From the NCBI GenBank assembly GCA_031292145.1, contig JARLHR010000195.1:1-35178 (forward strand): 35,178 nt of DNA, in the 5' to 3' direction. Within the stretch, counting starts at the first letter, position 1; every line of letters begins with the position of its first letter. Source of the stretch: Clostridium sp. Lineage in GTDB: Bacteria; Bacillota; Clostridia; Clostridiales; Clostridiaceae. Made by a program: the position numbers and the translations under genes. Of this stretch, positions 1 to 8,637 are shown in pieces. The notes beneath the pieces are model-generated. The model saw nothing but the letters and a program-made list of their open reading frames with translations, did not search any database and had not been told where the DNA came from.

Positions 1-49
1 TGACCCCCTGCTTGTAAGGCAGGTGCTCTCCCAGCTGAGCTATGCGCCC
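1..49 (-). tRNA. tRNA-Val (anticodon UAC), 3' part cut off by window edge
   Basis: Read on the minus strand, the gene begins GGGCGCA (acceptor arm), followed by a D-arm of the AGCTCAGCTGGGAGAGC type. The anticodon arm is a CCTGC/GCAGG stem around the loop CTTACAA, giving anticodon TAC (Val). The variable loop and T-arm lie beyond position 1. It is the second gene of a short tRNA operon, 15 bases after the CCA end of tRNA-Glu. Confidence 0.95.
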
Positions 50-64
50 ATAAGATAGATAAAA

Positions 65-139
65 TGGTGACTCCTAGGGGAATCGAACCCCTGTTACCAC
101 CGTGAAAGGGTGGTGTCTTAACCGCTTGACCAAGGAGCC
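65..139 (-). tRNA. tRNA-Glu (anticodon UUC)
   Basis: This is a complete 75-base tRNA with an encoded CCA end. The acceptor stem GGCTCCT pairs with AGGAGTC (one G-U pair). The anticodon stem CCACC/GGTGG surrounds a loop carrying TTC. The T-arm contains the usual GGTTCGATTCC core. It is the first gene of the tRNA operon, transcribed from the promoter at 214-242. Confidence 0.98.
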
Positions 140-213
140 ATGCTTTAGTGTCTTCTTCTTGAATGTCAAAACTTTATGTCCTTAAGTCATTCAAGCTGCT
201 GACCACATAGACT

Positions 214-242
214 ATAATACATAAATTTAGTTTCGGTGTCAA
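214..242 (-). promoter_or_regulatory. Vegetative (sigma-A type) promoter of the tRNA operon
   Basis: On the minus strand there is a perfect -35 box TTGACA (237-242), a 17-base spacer, and the -10 box TATTAT (214-219). Transcription would begin near 207, about 68 bases before tRNA-Glu. The near-consensus match suits a stable-RNA operon. Confidence 0.85.
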
Positions 243-746
243 CACATTTTTTCATTTTTTTTATTTTTATATTACTTAATCTGACTATCATCTGAATTTT
301 TCAAGTGTTCTATTAAAGCTTAACGCCCATTTTATCAGGATTATGCTACTATATAATAACCTTTCTAACTTTCATTTAAATTTTTATTTTTTAATTCTAT
401 ACAAGCTCTATTAATAAATTATTATATAATTATTTATAATTCAAGTAATTTTATTTATGTAAGATAAATTAAAAATTTAGTCAAAATATTTACCCTTTAG
501 GAAATTAATGACTCCATTTACATTTAAAAATTAAACAAATAATTTCTTAACTAAAAAACTTTTATAATATTTTGCTTATTATCTAAGTGCATAGAACCAT
601 ATTAAAATCTTATAATTCTAAACTTTTCCGTAACTTTTATATATACTTTATTCACTTTTATTTTTATATTTTTTGTTACTATGATAAAATTTAGTAAATA
701 ATATACATAATATATCTTTGTACACAGTAAGGAGAGATTAATAAAT
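243..746. other. AT-rich non-coding gap
   Basis: About 500 bases lie between the tRNA promoter and the flavoprotein gene. I find no convincing ORF, RNA gene or strong inverted repeat. The end nearest the gene must hold its promoter, but I could not pick a clear one among the many T/A runs. The only certain signal is the ribosome binding site AAGGAGAG at 729-736. Confidence 0.5.
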
Positions 747-1991
747 ATGATTTATCACGATTTAATAATTGTTGGTGGTGGTGCTTCTGGATTAATGGCT
801 GCAATAGTTGCTAAAGATTTTGGCATAGATGTCGCTATTATTGAAGGCACGGATAGAATTGGTAAAAAAATTCTTGTAACTGGAAATGGTCGCTGTAATA
901 TTAGCAATAAAAATATCACTTATCCATATATAAATTTTCATAGTCAAAATAATAATTTTTTTCAAGAAGTTTTAAATAATTTTTCAATAAAGGATACTGA
1001 AAGTATGTTTTTATCTCTTGGCTTACCCTTAATCGAATTAGAAAATGGTAAGATGTATCCAAAATCTCTTCAAGCATCTTCTGTAATAGATATATTTAGA
1101 ATGGCTTTAGACGATAAAAATATACCTTTATATGCAAATTGTCACATTAATTCTATAAATAAAAAGAGAAACTTTGTTTTATCTACTAATAATGATGAAT
1201 ATGAAAGCTTTTCTTGTAATAAACTTATTCTAAGTTGTGGTGGAAAATCTGCTGTAAAAACAGGTTCAGATGGCTCAGGTTATAAACTAAGCAAATCATT
1301 AGGACATAGCACTATAGAACCTCTTCCTGGTATTGTTCAATTAAAATTAGATTATCCGTACTTAAAAGCCTTGTCTGGAATTAAATTTGATGGCTCTGCT
1401 TCCATTTTAGTGAATGATAAAATTATTCGTACAGACATAGGTGAAATATTATTTACTGACTATGGAATCTCAGGACCACCTATCCTGCAATTGTCATCTC
1501 ATGCTTCTAAGGCACTTTATGAAAATTCTAAGGTAACCATAAGACTTGATATGTTTCCATCAGAAAGTAAAGAAGATTTAGAAAACTTCTTATCTACACA
1601 TTTTTCTGTATTTGGCTACAGAGAAATATCCTCAGCATTAATTGGAGTTATAAATAAAAAATTAATTTCCACTATATTAAAAGACGTTGGAATTGCAGAT
1701 ATTCATTTACCTTGCAGTAATATAGATTGGAAATATATTAATAATTTAATTACTAAATTTAAAAAATGGGATTTCAATTGTATAGGTACTAATGGCTTTT
1801 CTAATGCTCAAGTTACTGTTGGTGGGATAGATACTTGTGAAGTTAATAATTTAACCTTGGAATCTAAATTAGTTAAAAATCTATACTTCTGTGGTGAAAT
1901 ATTAGATGTTCACGGTGACTGCGGTGGTTTTAATCTTCAATGGGCATGGAGTTCTGGTTATTTAGCCGCAAAATCTGCAGCTAGTAAATAA
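747..1991 (+). CDS. BaiN/HI0933-family NAD(P)/FAD-dependent flavoprotein
   Basis: The 414-residue protein has an N-terminal dinucleotide-binding turn GGGASG (residues 10-15) for FAD. The family hallmark TGNGRCN follows at 45-51. A C-terminal FAD-contact segment contains GEILDVHGDCGGFNLQWAW. These features place it in the HI0933/YhiN/BaiN group of soluble flavoproteins, probably oxidoreductases. In gut clostridia one member (BaiN) has been linked to bile-acid dehydroxylation, but most members have no assigned substrate, so no reaction is claimed here. The start is fixed by the Shine-Dalgarno AAGGAGAG ending 10 bases upstream. It stands alone: the next gene is convergent, and a stem-loop at 2029-2082 separates them. 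Confidence 0.9.
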   Translation: MIYHDLIIVGGGASGLMAAIVAKDFGIDVAIIEGTDRIGKKILVTGNGRCNISNKNITYPYINFHSQNNNFFQEVLNNFSIKDTESMFLSLGLPLIELENGKMYPKSLQASSVIDIFRMALDDKNIPLYANCHINSINKKRNFVLSTNNDEYESFSCNKLILSCGGKSAVKTGSDGSGYKLSKSLGHSTIEPLPGIVQLKLDYPYLKALSGIKFDGSASILVNDKIIRTDIGEILFTDYGISGPPILQLSSHASKALYENSKVTIRLDMFPSESKEDLENFLSTHFSVFGYREISSALIGVINKKLISTILKDVGIADIHLPCSNIDWKYINNLITKFKKWDFNCIGTNGFSNAQVTVGGIDTCEVNNLTLESKLVKNLYFCGEILDVHGDCGGFNLQWAWSSGYLAAKSAASK

Positions 1992-2028
1992 ATATTCTTT
2001 TGCATTTAAATAATATTATATAACAAAA

Positions 2029-2082
2029 ATAACTATCACAAAACTTTCAAATTTAATTATGTTTTGCGGTAGTTATCTTTTT
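2029..2082. terminator. Bidirectional terminator between converging genes
   Basis: A 16-base inverted repeat (2029-2044 and 2061-2076) pairs with one wobble and one mismatch on either strand. It encloses a 16-base loop and is followed by CTTTTT on the plus strand. It lies exactly between the convergent flavoprotein and thioesterase genes. Confidence 0.75.
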
Positions 2083-2109
2083 AAATATACCTTATATAAC
2101 ATCTGAAAA

Positions 2110-2871
2110 TTAATCTAAATTTCTTTGCCAATCAGCTTCCAACAAGGTTACTTCAATTCCCTCATTATTTGTTATGATGTGATATGATTTTAAATTATTC
2201 TCATCGATTTCCCTTATAGCCACAGAAGATGATATTACATCGCCATAAGTTGTTTCTTTTTCAAATATTACTTTAATTCTTTTAAGAGTATAATTATTAA
2301 TAACATCAAGTGGAATAGCTTCAATGGCCCATTCAAAGTACTTAACATTATTAACATGATTATTCGAATCAATATCACTATATCTAATACTAAATTGCTT
2401 GTGGTATTTGCATTCCTCTTTATTAATTTTCCCCATTTTATCTATACTTATATCATAATCAACGTCCCCATCTACACCATAAAAGTCATATTGCTCTTGC
2501 TGTATTCTCATAGGTCTTCTTTTTTCAATATCAATTAAAAAGAATAATGCTAATGCCTCTCCAATAAGATCACCTTTACCATCTTTAATAATATATTTTC
2601 TTAATCCATAAAACTTTTTAAAACCTACTGGCTGAGTTGTAATGCTTATGGTTTCTCCGAACATTGGATATCTATGCATTTTTATGTCATATTTATAAAA
2701 TACCCAAGCGCAATTTTCCTTTGTACAGTATTCAATCCCTCCACCTAACAGTTCAGATTGTTGAGTTCCTATATCACAAATAAAATCAACTATTGATGAT
2801 AATTTGCATCTTAATTTGCTATTTACTTCGTAATAATGTATTTCATATTTCTTTGTAAAATTATTCCCCAT
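2110..2871 (-). CDS. Acyl-ACP thioesterase (FatA/FatB-like, double hot-dog)
   Basis: This 253-residue soluble enzyme is of the plant-type acyl-ACP thioesterase family, which hydrolyses acyl-ACP to free fatty acid and ends or diverts chain elongation. The first hot-dog half opens with KKYEIHYYEV, in the usual N-terminal position. The second half carries a D-x-N-x-H motif (D168, N170, H172) in DIDSNNHVNN, the expected catalytic cluster, with glutamates E204/E206 downstream as candidate partners. The length is normal for bacterial members. The ATG at 2871 has no recognisable Shine-Dalgarno, and an in-frame stop lies two codons upstream, so the start cannot move outward. The chain-length preference cannot be read from the sequence. 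Confidence 0.88.
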   Translation of the reverse strand: MGNNFTKKYEIHYYEVNSKLRCKLSSIVDFICDIGTQQSELLGGGIEYCTKENCAWVFYKYDIKMHRYPMFGETISITTQPVGFKKFYGLRKYIIKDGKGDLIGEALALFFLIDIEKRRPMRIQQEQYDFYGVDGDVDYDISIDKMGKINKEECKYHKQFSIRYSDIDSNNHVNNVKYFEWAIEAIPLDVINNYTLKRIKVIFEKETTYGDVISSSVAIREIDENNLKSYHIITNNEGIEVTLLEADWQRNLD

Positions 2872-3031
2872 ACTAGCTTATTGCGAAATGCATAAAAATA
2901 GCTATTTATTTTCCTAGCTTTAACACACTTATTTATATATCCTAATTAAAGTAATTTTAAATACGTGCAATTTTTAAACATGCAATAATTCTCTCTCCCT
3001 TCTAAAATTTTTATTAACTTCACTTAATTTT

Positions 3032-3059
3032 ATAATACAATATTAACATATTAACCCAA
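3032..3059 (-). promoter_or_regulatory. Possible promoter of the acyl-ACP thioesterase gene
   Basis: On the minus strand TTGGGT (3054-3059) and TATTAT (3032-3037) are separated by 16 bases. If used, the gene has an unusually long leader of about 150 bases, which contains an 11-codon ORF at 2946-2981. Confidence 0.4.
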
Positions 3060-3087
3060 TTAAATATATTGTCTATTATCAATTTAT

Positions 3088-3121
3088 AAAAAAAAGGATC
3101 TTCTAAAAAGAAAATCCTTTT
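3088..3121 (-). terminator. Rho-independent terminator after the DUF1858 gene
   Basis: On the minus strand, AAAAGGAT (3114-3121) pairs with ATCCTTTT (3092-3099) and runs into a T tract. It begins 15 bases after the stop codon of the DUF1858 gene. Confidence 0.8.
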
Positions 3122-3135
3122 AATAAATAATATCA

Positions 3136-3318
3136 TTATCTATTTAATGCTTCTAATAAATCGTCTAAATTTAATCCGTGAACTGTTGCAGCTTCTGCTA
3201 TAGTTTCAGCTTGAGCTGATGGACATCCAACACATCCCATTCCAAAACTCATTAAAACTTCTGCTTTAGATGAATCTGCCTTAACTACTTCACCAATTGT
3301 CATATCCTTAGTTATCAT
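3136..3318 (-). CDS. DUF1858 domain protein (putative redox disulfide protein)
   Basis: This 60-residue protein is a single DUF1858 domain. It carries the MGCVGC segment with Cys29 and Cys32 and the following helix SAQAETIAEAA that define the family. Family members are small CxxC proteins, sometimes fused or adjacent to hybrid-cluster and other redox proteins. A redox-active disulfide or metal-binding role is suggested for the family but unproven. It has its own strong promoter just past purA, its own Shine-Dalgarno (GAAGGTGAAAG) and its own terminator, so it is monocistronic. Confidence 0.9.
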   Translation of the reverse strand: MITKDMTIGEVVKADSSKAEVLMSFGMGCVGCPSAQAETIAEAATVHGLNLDDLLEALNR

Positions 3319-3367
3319 ACTTTCACCTTCTTTAAATATAACTTATGTAATTATTGTCTTCAATAAA

Positions 3368-3396
3368 ATTATATTTTATACTAAGCTGAAAGTCAA
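3368..3396 (-). promoter_or_regulatory. Promoter of the DUF1858 gene
   Basis: On the minus strand TTGACT (3391-3396), a 17-base spacer and a perfect TATAAT (3368-3373). The -35 box lies about 20 bases beyond the purA stop codon, so the small redox gene can be expressed independently of purA. Confidence 0.85.
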
Positions 3397-3416
3397 TACC
3401 CGAGTATAACACTAAA

Positions 3417-4703
<1,287 letters not shown>

Positions 4704-4805
4704 TTATCTTGCCTCCCTTAATATAAATAAACTTACCTATTAATTTTAATTTCAATTTAATTAATACTTTGGAGTTCATTAAATTCTTTTAAACTCTCCC
4801 TTTAA

Positions 4806-4834
4806 ATAGTAGCAAAGTACCTTTGTATGGTCAA
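4806..4834 (-). promoter_or_regulatory. purA promoter
   Basis: Minus strand: TTGACC (4829-4834), a 17-base spacer, TACTAT (4806-4811). The spacer contains a small inverted repeat, CAAAG-TAC-CTTTG on the plus strand (4813-4825), which could be a repressor site but is short enough to be chance. The -35 box is 19 bases from the divergent -35 box of the malic enzyme promoter. Confidence 0.75.
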
Positions 4835-4853
4835 CTATATATCGAATATTTTT

Positions 4854-4882
4854 TTGCTTTTTTCATAAATAATTCGTATAAT
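4854..4882 (+). promoter_or_regulatory. Malic enzyme gene promoter
   Basis: Plus strand: TTGCTT (4854-4859), a 17-base spacer, a perfect TATAAT (4877-4882). It fires away from the purA promoter, giving a compact back-to-back pair. Confidence 0.75.
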
Positions 4883-4955
4883 TGTTTTATCTGAGGATAT
4901 TTTGCTTATATTTTACCGATTTTAAATATATTTTACATATTAAGGAGTGTTTTTA

Positions 4956-6131
4956 ATGAATATTTATGAAGAAGCCTTAAAATTTCATGAAGAAAAAAGA
5001 GGCAAGTATGAAATCAAACCAACATGCGAAGTAAAGAGTGCAAAAGATTTAAGTCTAGCATATACACCTGGAGTTGCTGAACCTTGCCGTGAAATACATA
5101 AAGATCCTCAAAAAGCTTATACATATACTCGTAAATGGAATACAGTTGCTGTTGTTTCTGATGGTACAGCAGTTTTAGGTCTCGGTGATATCGGTCCTCT
5201 TGCAGCTCTACCTGTTATGGAAGGTAAAAGTATCTTATTCAAGGAATTTGGAAATGTAGATGCATTTCCTATAGTTTTAGATACCAAAAATGTAGATGAG
5301 ATTGTTAATACGGTTGCAAATATTGCTCCAACTTTAGGTGGAATAAATCTAGAAGATATTTCGGCTCCTAGATGCTTTGAGGTTGAAAAAAAATTAAAAG
5401 AGAGATTAAATATTCCAGTATTTCATGATGACCAACACGGAACAGCTATTGTTGTCTTGTCTGGCTTATTAAATGCTTTAAAAATAGTAAAGAAAAATCT
5501 AGATGATATAAAAGTCATCATAAATGGAGCTGGCTCTGCTGGAACTGCTATCTGTAAATTATTACTTTCCTCTGGTGTTAAAAATATAGTGATGTGTGAT
5601 ATAGATGGTGTAATAAGTAGAGATAAAGATTTAAGCAATAATATATACATGCAGGAATTGGCTAACATAACTAATCCCAACAATGAAACTGGTAAGCTGT
5701 CAGATGTTATAAAAGATGCAGATGTGTTTATCGGAGTTTCTGCTCCAAACATATTATCAAAGGATATGGTTAAAACCATGAATAAAGATGGAATAGTCTT
5801 TGCCATGGCTAATCCAACTCCAGAAATATTTCCTGAAGATGCAAAAGAAGCTGGAATTGCTGTAATGGGAACTGGTCGTTCAGATTATCCAAATCAAATA
5901 AATAACGTATTAGCTTTCCCTGGAATATTTAGAGGGGCATTAGATGTAAGAGCTACAGAAATTAATGAAGAAATGAAAGTTGCTGCTGCATATGCAATTG
6001 CAAATGCTATATCTACTGAAGAATTAGATGCCGAAAATATAATACCCAAAGCATTTGATTTAAAGGTGCAATCTTTGGTTGCAGAAGCTGTTAAAGAAGC
6101 CGCAATTAAAAGTGGTGTGGCTAGCATTTAA
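4956..6131 (+). CDS. NAD(P)-dependent malic enzyme (oxaloacetate-decarboxylating malate dehydrogenase)
   Basis: This short bacterial malic enzyme of 391 residues converts malate to pyruvate and CO2 with NAD(P)+ reduction. The malic N-domain shows SLAYTPGVAEPC with catalytic Tyr36, EGKSILFKEFG with catalytic Lys91, and the metal-binding HDDQHGTA. The C-terminal Rossmann domain has GAGSAG near residue 195, then CDIDG, whose acidic residues suggest NAD preference. I place the start at the ATG at 4956, nine bases after the Shine-Dalgarno AAGGAGTG. An in-frame GTG at 4947 lies inside that Shine-Dalgarno and is unlikely to be used. Confidence 0.95.
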   Translation: MNIYEEALKFHEEKRGKYEIKPTCEVKSAKDLSLAYTPGVAEPCREIHKDPQKAYTYTRKWNTVAVVSDGTAVLGLGDIGPLAALPVMEGKSILFKEFGNVDAFPIVLDTKNVDEIVNTVANIAPTLGGINLEDISAPRCFEVEKKLKERLNIPVFHDDQHGTAIVVLSGLLNALKIVKKNLDDIKVIINGAGSAGTAICKLLLSSGVKNIVMCDIDGVISRDKDLSNNIYMQELANITNPNNETGKLSDVIKDADVFIGVSAPNILSKDMVKTMNKDGIVFAMANPTPEIFPEDAKEAGIAVMGTGRSDYPNQINNVLAFPGIFRGALDVRATEINEEMKVAAAYAIANAISTEELDAENIIPKAFDLKVQSLVAEAVKEAAIKSGVASI

Positions 6132-6149
6132 TTTAATTATACTTTCATA

Positions 6150-6190
6150 AGCTACCCATAACTTTTATATTTATAGGTAGCTCATTTGTA
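6150..6190 (+). terminator. Weak stem-loop after the malic enzyme gene
   Basis: AGCTACC (6150-6156) pairs with GGTAGCT (6176-6182), with further partial A/T pairing inside. It lies 19 bases past the stop codon. The T-run that follows (CATTTGT) is poor, so termination may be inefficient. Confidence 0.45.
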
Positions 6191-6266
6191 TATTCCAATA
6201 TTAATTCCATACAATATTCATCACCGGATATTGTACATATTCTTAAATAATTATAATTCAAAAATT

Positions 6267-6377
6267 TTATCCACATAGTTTTCATATAAAAGTTATGCAC
6301 AATATTTTTCTTTTTATTTATCCACACATTAATTTTATTATAGTTTTCCACAATTAAAAAGTATTGCTTTATCCACA
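6267..6377 (+). promoter_or_regulatory. Periodic array of five DnaA boxes outside oriC
   Basis: Five 9-base DnaA boxes lie on the same strand: TTATCCACA at 6267, TTATGCACA at 6293, TTATCCACA at 6318, TTTTCCACA at 6344 and TTATCCACA at 6369. Start-to-start distances are 26, 25, 26 and 25. Three boxes match the consensus exactly and the other two differ at one base. The TTATGCACA variant also occurs in the oriC cluster at 30296-30304. The array ends about 130 bases before the next gene. It could titrate DnaA, control the downstream gene, or serve as an initiation-control site. DnaA-box clusters outside oriC are known in other Firmicutes. Confidence 0.85.
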
Positions 6378-6504
6378 ATGAAAGTTTTCTTCAAATGCAA
6401 ATCCCTATAAATAATGTATTAATATGAGCCTACTTAATTGTAGACAATAAAGAAATATTTTATTACCATAAAGTTAATACTAATTCTAATTAGGAGTGAG
6501 ATAT

Positions 6505-7020
6505 ATGAGTGAATTATTAATCCCAATAAATATTAATGAATTTAAGGATATCATCAATATAAGATTCAATACTATTCTAGATGGATTTGATAACTTCGAA
6601 AATTTTACCCTTATGACTAGTGATATAAAAAATGGAGAAAACAAGATTACTGAATTTATAGAAAAAGTTTTTGAAACTAATAATTATGAATGCTATATAG
6701 ATTTTTATATAAATAAAATTTCTAACGAAGATAAACAAAAACTCCTTACCTTAGTCTCTGATGAAGATAAGAAAATATTAAAGCTCCATTTAAATGCTCC
6801 GCCACATGATGGAGTTTTCTATAAGTTAACGAATAAATCTCTTATACCTTTTTTAGTTCGCTTAAATACAAGAGAGATTTTCTTTGTTACCTTTTACTTT
6901 GTTTATAAGCCGATTACTATATGGGGAAATTACGGTCTCAAATTTCCTTGTTTCTTTAGTAATCAAAGTGATTTAGAATTTTACCATGAAATGTGCAAAT
7001 CATTTGGATTACTTGAATAA
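6505..7020 (+). CDS. Hypothetical protein, unknown family
   Basis: I do not recognise this 171-residue protein. It begins MSELLIPININEFKDI and looks soluble and mixed alpha/beta, with no signal peptide and no clear membrane segment. It is rich in aromatic residues in its second half (FFVTFYFVYKPITIWGNYG). Three isolated cysteines do not form a motif. The start is the ATG at 6505, after the Shine-Dalgarno TAGGAG; an in-frame GTG at 6496 overlaps that site and is rejected. It is monocistronic: the DnaA-box array is upstream and a terminator at 7076-7114 is downstream, so DnaA control is possible but only inferred. Confidence 0.75.
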   Translation: MSELLIPININEFKDIINIRFNTILDGFDNFENFTLMTSDIKNGENKITEFIEKVFETNNYECYIDFYINKISNEDKQKLLTLVSDEDKKILKLHLNAPPHDGVFYKLTNKSLIPFLVRLNTREIFFVTFYFVYKPITIWGNYGLKFPCFFSNQSDLEFYHEMCKSFGLLE

Positions 7021-7075
7021 AAATTATTTTAAATATGCCTAAATTATATAAATCATTCTTGCTTACATATAGAAT

Positions 7076-7114
7076 AAAATGGATGTTTAAAATCATTTTT
7101 AAGCATCCATTTTA
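7076..7114. terminator. Bidirectional terminator
   Basis: AAAATGGATG (7076-7085) pairs with CATCCATTTT (7104-7113), with an A/T-rich inner stem. T-rich tails follow on both strands. It can end both the unknown plus-strand gene and proC on the minus strand. Confidence 0.75.
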
Positions 7115-7146
7115 TTTCTTATTAAATTTTCTCATTTTTAATTTAT

Positions 7147-7228
7147 GTTCCTAATTGTGCTTCGCACTCCTTTTATAGGTGCGCGCTTTTTTTAACTTAA
7201 GTTCTTAATTGCGCTACGCGCTTTTTTT
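7147..7228 (+). repeat. Tandem GC-rich mini-palindromes with T-runs
   Basis: Two related units are present. Unit A (from 7147) reads GTTCCTAATTGTGCTTCGCAC, a 17-base insert, then GCTTTTTTTAACT. Unit B (from 7201) reads GTTCTTAATTGCGCTACGCGC, then TTTTTTTAACT. Each carries a short hairpin (GTGC/GCAC or GCGC/GCGC), and unit B has the classic form of a plus-strand terminator. The T-run of unit B overlaps the proC stop codon. They look like a duplicated terminator element and stand out by being GC-rich in AT-rich surroundings. Confidence 0.6.
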
Positions 7229-8033
7229 AACTGTGCATATTCTTAGATTTTTCTGCACACTTATCAATCGCTTGTATAACACTATTTCTGAATCCTCGCT
7301 TTTCTAATTCAACAACTGCATCAATTGTAGTTCCAGCAGGTGAACAAACCATATCTTTTAACTCTCCAGGATGTTTTCCTGTTTCTAGTACCATTTTAGC
7401 AGATCCTAAAACACTTTGCGCTGCCATCTTATAAGCTTTAGCTCTAGGTATACCTAATTTTACTGCAGCATCGGCCATTGCTTCTATAAACATAAACACA
7501 TATGCAGGTGATGAACCACATAACGCAGTAAATGCATGGAAGTCCTTTTCCTCCAGTTGAACACATTCACCAAAACTTTCAAAAATATTAATACAATATT
7601 CTAATTCCTCTTTATTAACATTTTTATTAGGACATACTGCTGACATAGCTTTCCCTACAAGTGCAGGTGTATTAGGCATAGTTCTAATTATTTTAGAGCT
7701 ATCACTTATCCATTCTTCCATATTCCCTATACTAACTCCAGCCGCTATAGAAATAACTAATTTCCCTTTAGTTAACTCTGATTTAATTTCATCTATTATT
7801 GTTTTGTACATAAAAGGTTTAACTGCTAAAACTATAATTTCAGCTTCTTTTGCAACAACTTTAATATCTAAAGTTGTTACTATATTAAATTTTTCATTTA
7901 ATTTTTTTGCAGATTCTTCAGTCTTAGTAGAAACTATTATATTATCAGCTTTTAAAAATCCTGATTTAAGTAGTCCTCCCACCATAGAACTGCCCATATT
8001 TCCACAACCTATAAATCCAATCTTTTTACTCAT
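7227..8033 (-). CDS. proC: Pyrroline-5-carboxylate reductase
   Basis: The enzyme reduces 1-pyrroline-5-carboxylate to L-proline with NAD(P)H, the last step of proline synthesis. The 268-residue length is typical. The N-terminal Rossmann turn GCGNMG is at residues 10-15. Also present are VLAVKPF and IRTMPNTPALVG in the middle. The C-terminal helical domain carries the P5CR signature around GELKDMVCSPAGTTIDAV. The Shine-Dalgarno is GGGGGC, six bases before the ATG. It is a single gene flanked by divergent and convergent neighbours. Confidence 0.97.
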   Translation of the reverse strand: MSKKIGFIGCGNMGSSMVGGLLKSGFLKADNIIVSTKTEESAKKLNEKFNIVTTLDIKVVAKEAEIIVLAVKPFMYKTIIDEIKSELTKGKLVISIAAGVSIGNMEEWISDSSKIIRTMPNTPALVGKAMSAVCPNKNVNKEELEYCINIFESFGECVQLEEKDFHAFTALCGSSPAYVFMFIEAMADAAVKLGIPRAKAYKMAAQSVLGSAKMVLETGKHPGELKDMVCSPAGTTIDAVVELEKRGFRNSVIQAIDKCAEKSKNMHS

Positions 8034-8178
8034 TTTATAGCCCCCATTTTAATTTTTTTTGTTATATATTCAAATTTTATCATTTTATATAAATATCTTA
8101 AATTTAGTCCATTACAATCATAGAATAGCTTGTATTAAAAATCACAAACTATAATTAGTTATGAAGGGAGGAATATAT

Positions 8179-8517
8179 ATGAACACTAATTGTTTAATAT
8201 ATAATAGTTCTTTAAAAAGTCCAACAGATTTTATTGATTCTATTTTATATCATGAACTCAAAGAACAAATTCCTACATGTGACTTTGAAGAAACCTCAAA
8301 TTTTTATTATATAAATATAAATTCATTTTGTGATGACAAACACTCGTTAGAAATATCTTATAAATTTAATTTTTTTATATTAACAATAGTACCCAATAGC
8401 ACCTCTAGAAAAATTTTATTTCAGCGCAGTTTTTATTTCCCTCAAATTGATTTAAATCATATACTACTTCATGATTGTAAGGATACTATTAAATTAGTAA
8501 TACCAAAAGTTATCTAA
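8179..8517 (+). CDS. Small protein, possibly a divergent Hsp20/alpha-crystallin relative
   Basis: This 112-residue protein has no confident family. Its C-terminal third, FQRSFYFPQI (81-90) then KDTIKLVIPKV (101-111), resembles the end of the alpha-crystallin domain of small heat-shock proteins. There the pattern is an Arg-x-Phe-x-Leu-Pro strand, a variable turn, then Gly-x-Leu-x-Ile-x-x-Pro-Lys. The usual glycine is Asp/Thr here, and the N-terminal half is short and cysteine-bearing. If related, it is a degenerate member. The start at 8179 follows the Shine-Dalgarno AAGGGAGG; an in-frame ATG at 8161 lies ahead of that site. It is a single gene, divergent from proC and ended by the terminator at 8568. 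Confidence 0.6.
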   Translation: MNTNCLIYNSSLKSPTDFIDSILYHELKEQIPTCDFEETSNFYYININSFCDDKHSLEISYKFNFFILTIVPNSTSRKILFQRSFYFPQIDLNHILLHDCKDTIKLVIPKVI

Positions 8518-8567
8518 TACGCTTATATGATAAAATATAATATTTTAAATCAATCATAACATTATTC

Positions 8568-8605
8568 AAAGATATAAGAATATAAATTTAAATTCTTATA
8601 TCTTT
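8568..8605. terminator. Bidirectional terminator between the small gene and dnaB
   Basis: A perfect 14-base inverted repeat, AAAGATATAAGAAT (8568-8581) and its complement (8592-8605), has a 10-base loop. It lies between convergent genes. It has no GC clamp, but its length compensates. Confidence 0.7.
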
Positions 8606-8637
8606 GCCATTTATATTATTTCTTATTTGTTTAAATT

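Noticed and set aside
2946-2981. Eleven-codon mini-ORF as an annotated gene
   Set aside because: Ribosome-site spacing is long (13 bases) and there is no independent evidence of translation; kept only as a finding.
4947-4958. GTG start for the malic enzyme
   Set aside because: The GTG lies inside the Shine-Dalgarno AAGGAGTG of the ATG at 4956.
6145-6378. Minus-strand ORF of 77 codons
   Set aside because: Its repeated Met-Trp-Ile-Lys stretches are produced by the DnaA boxes read in reverse; no ribosome site and no family resemblance.
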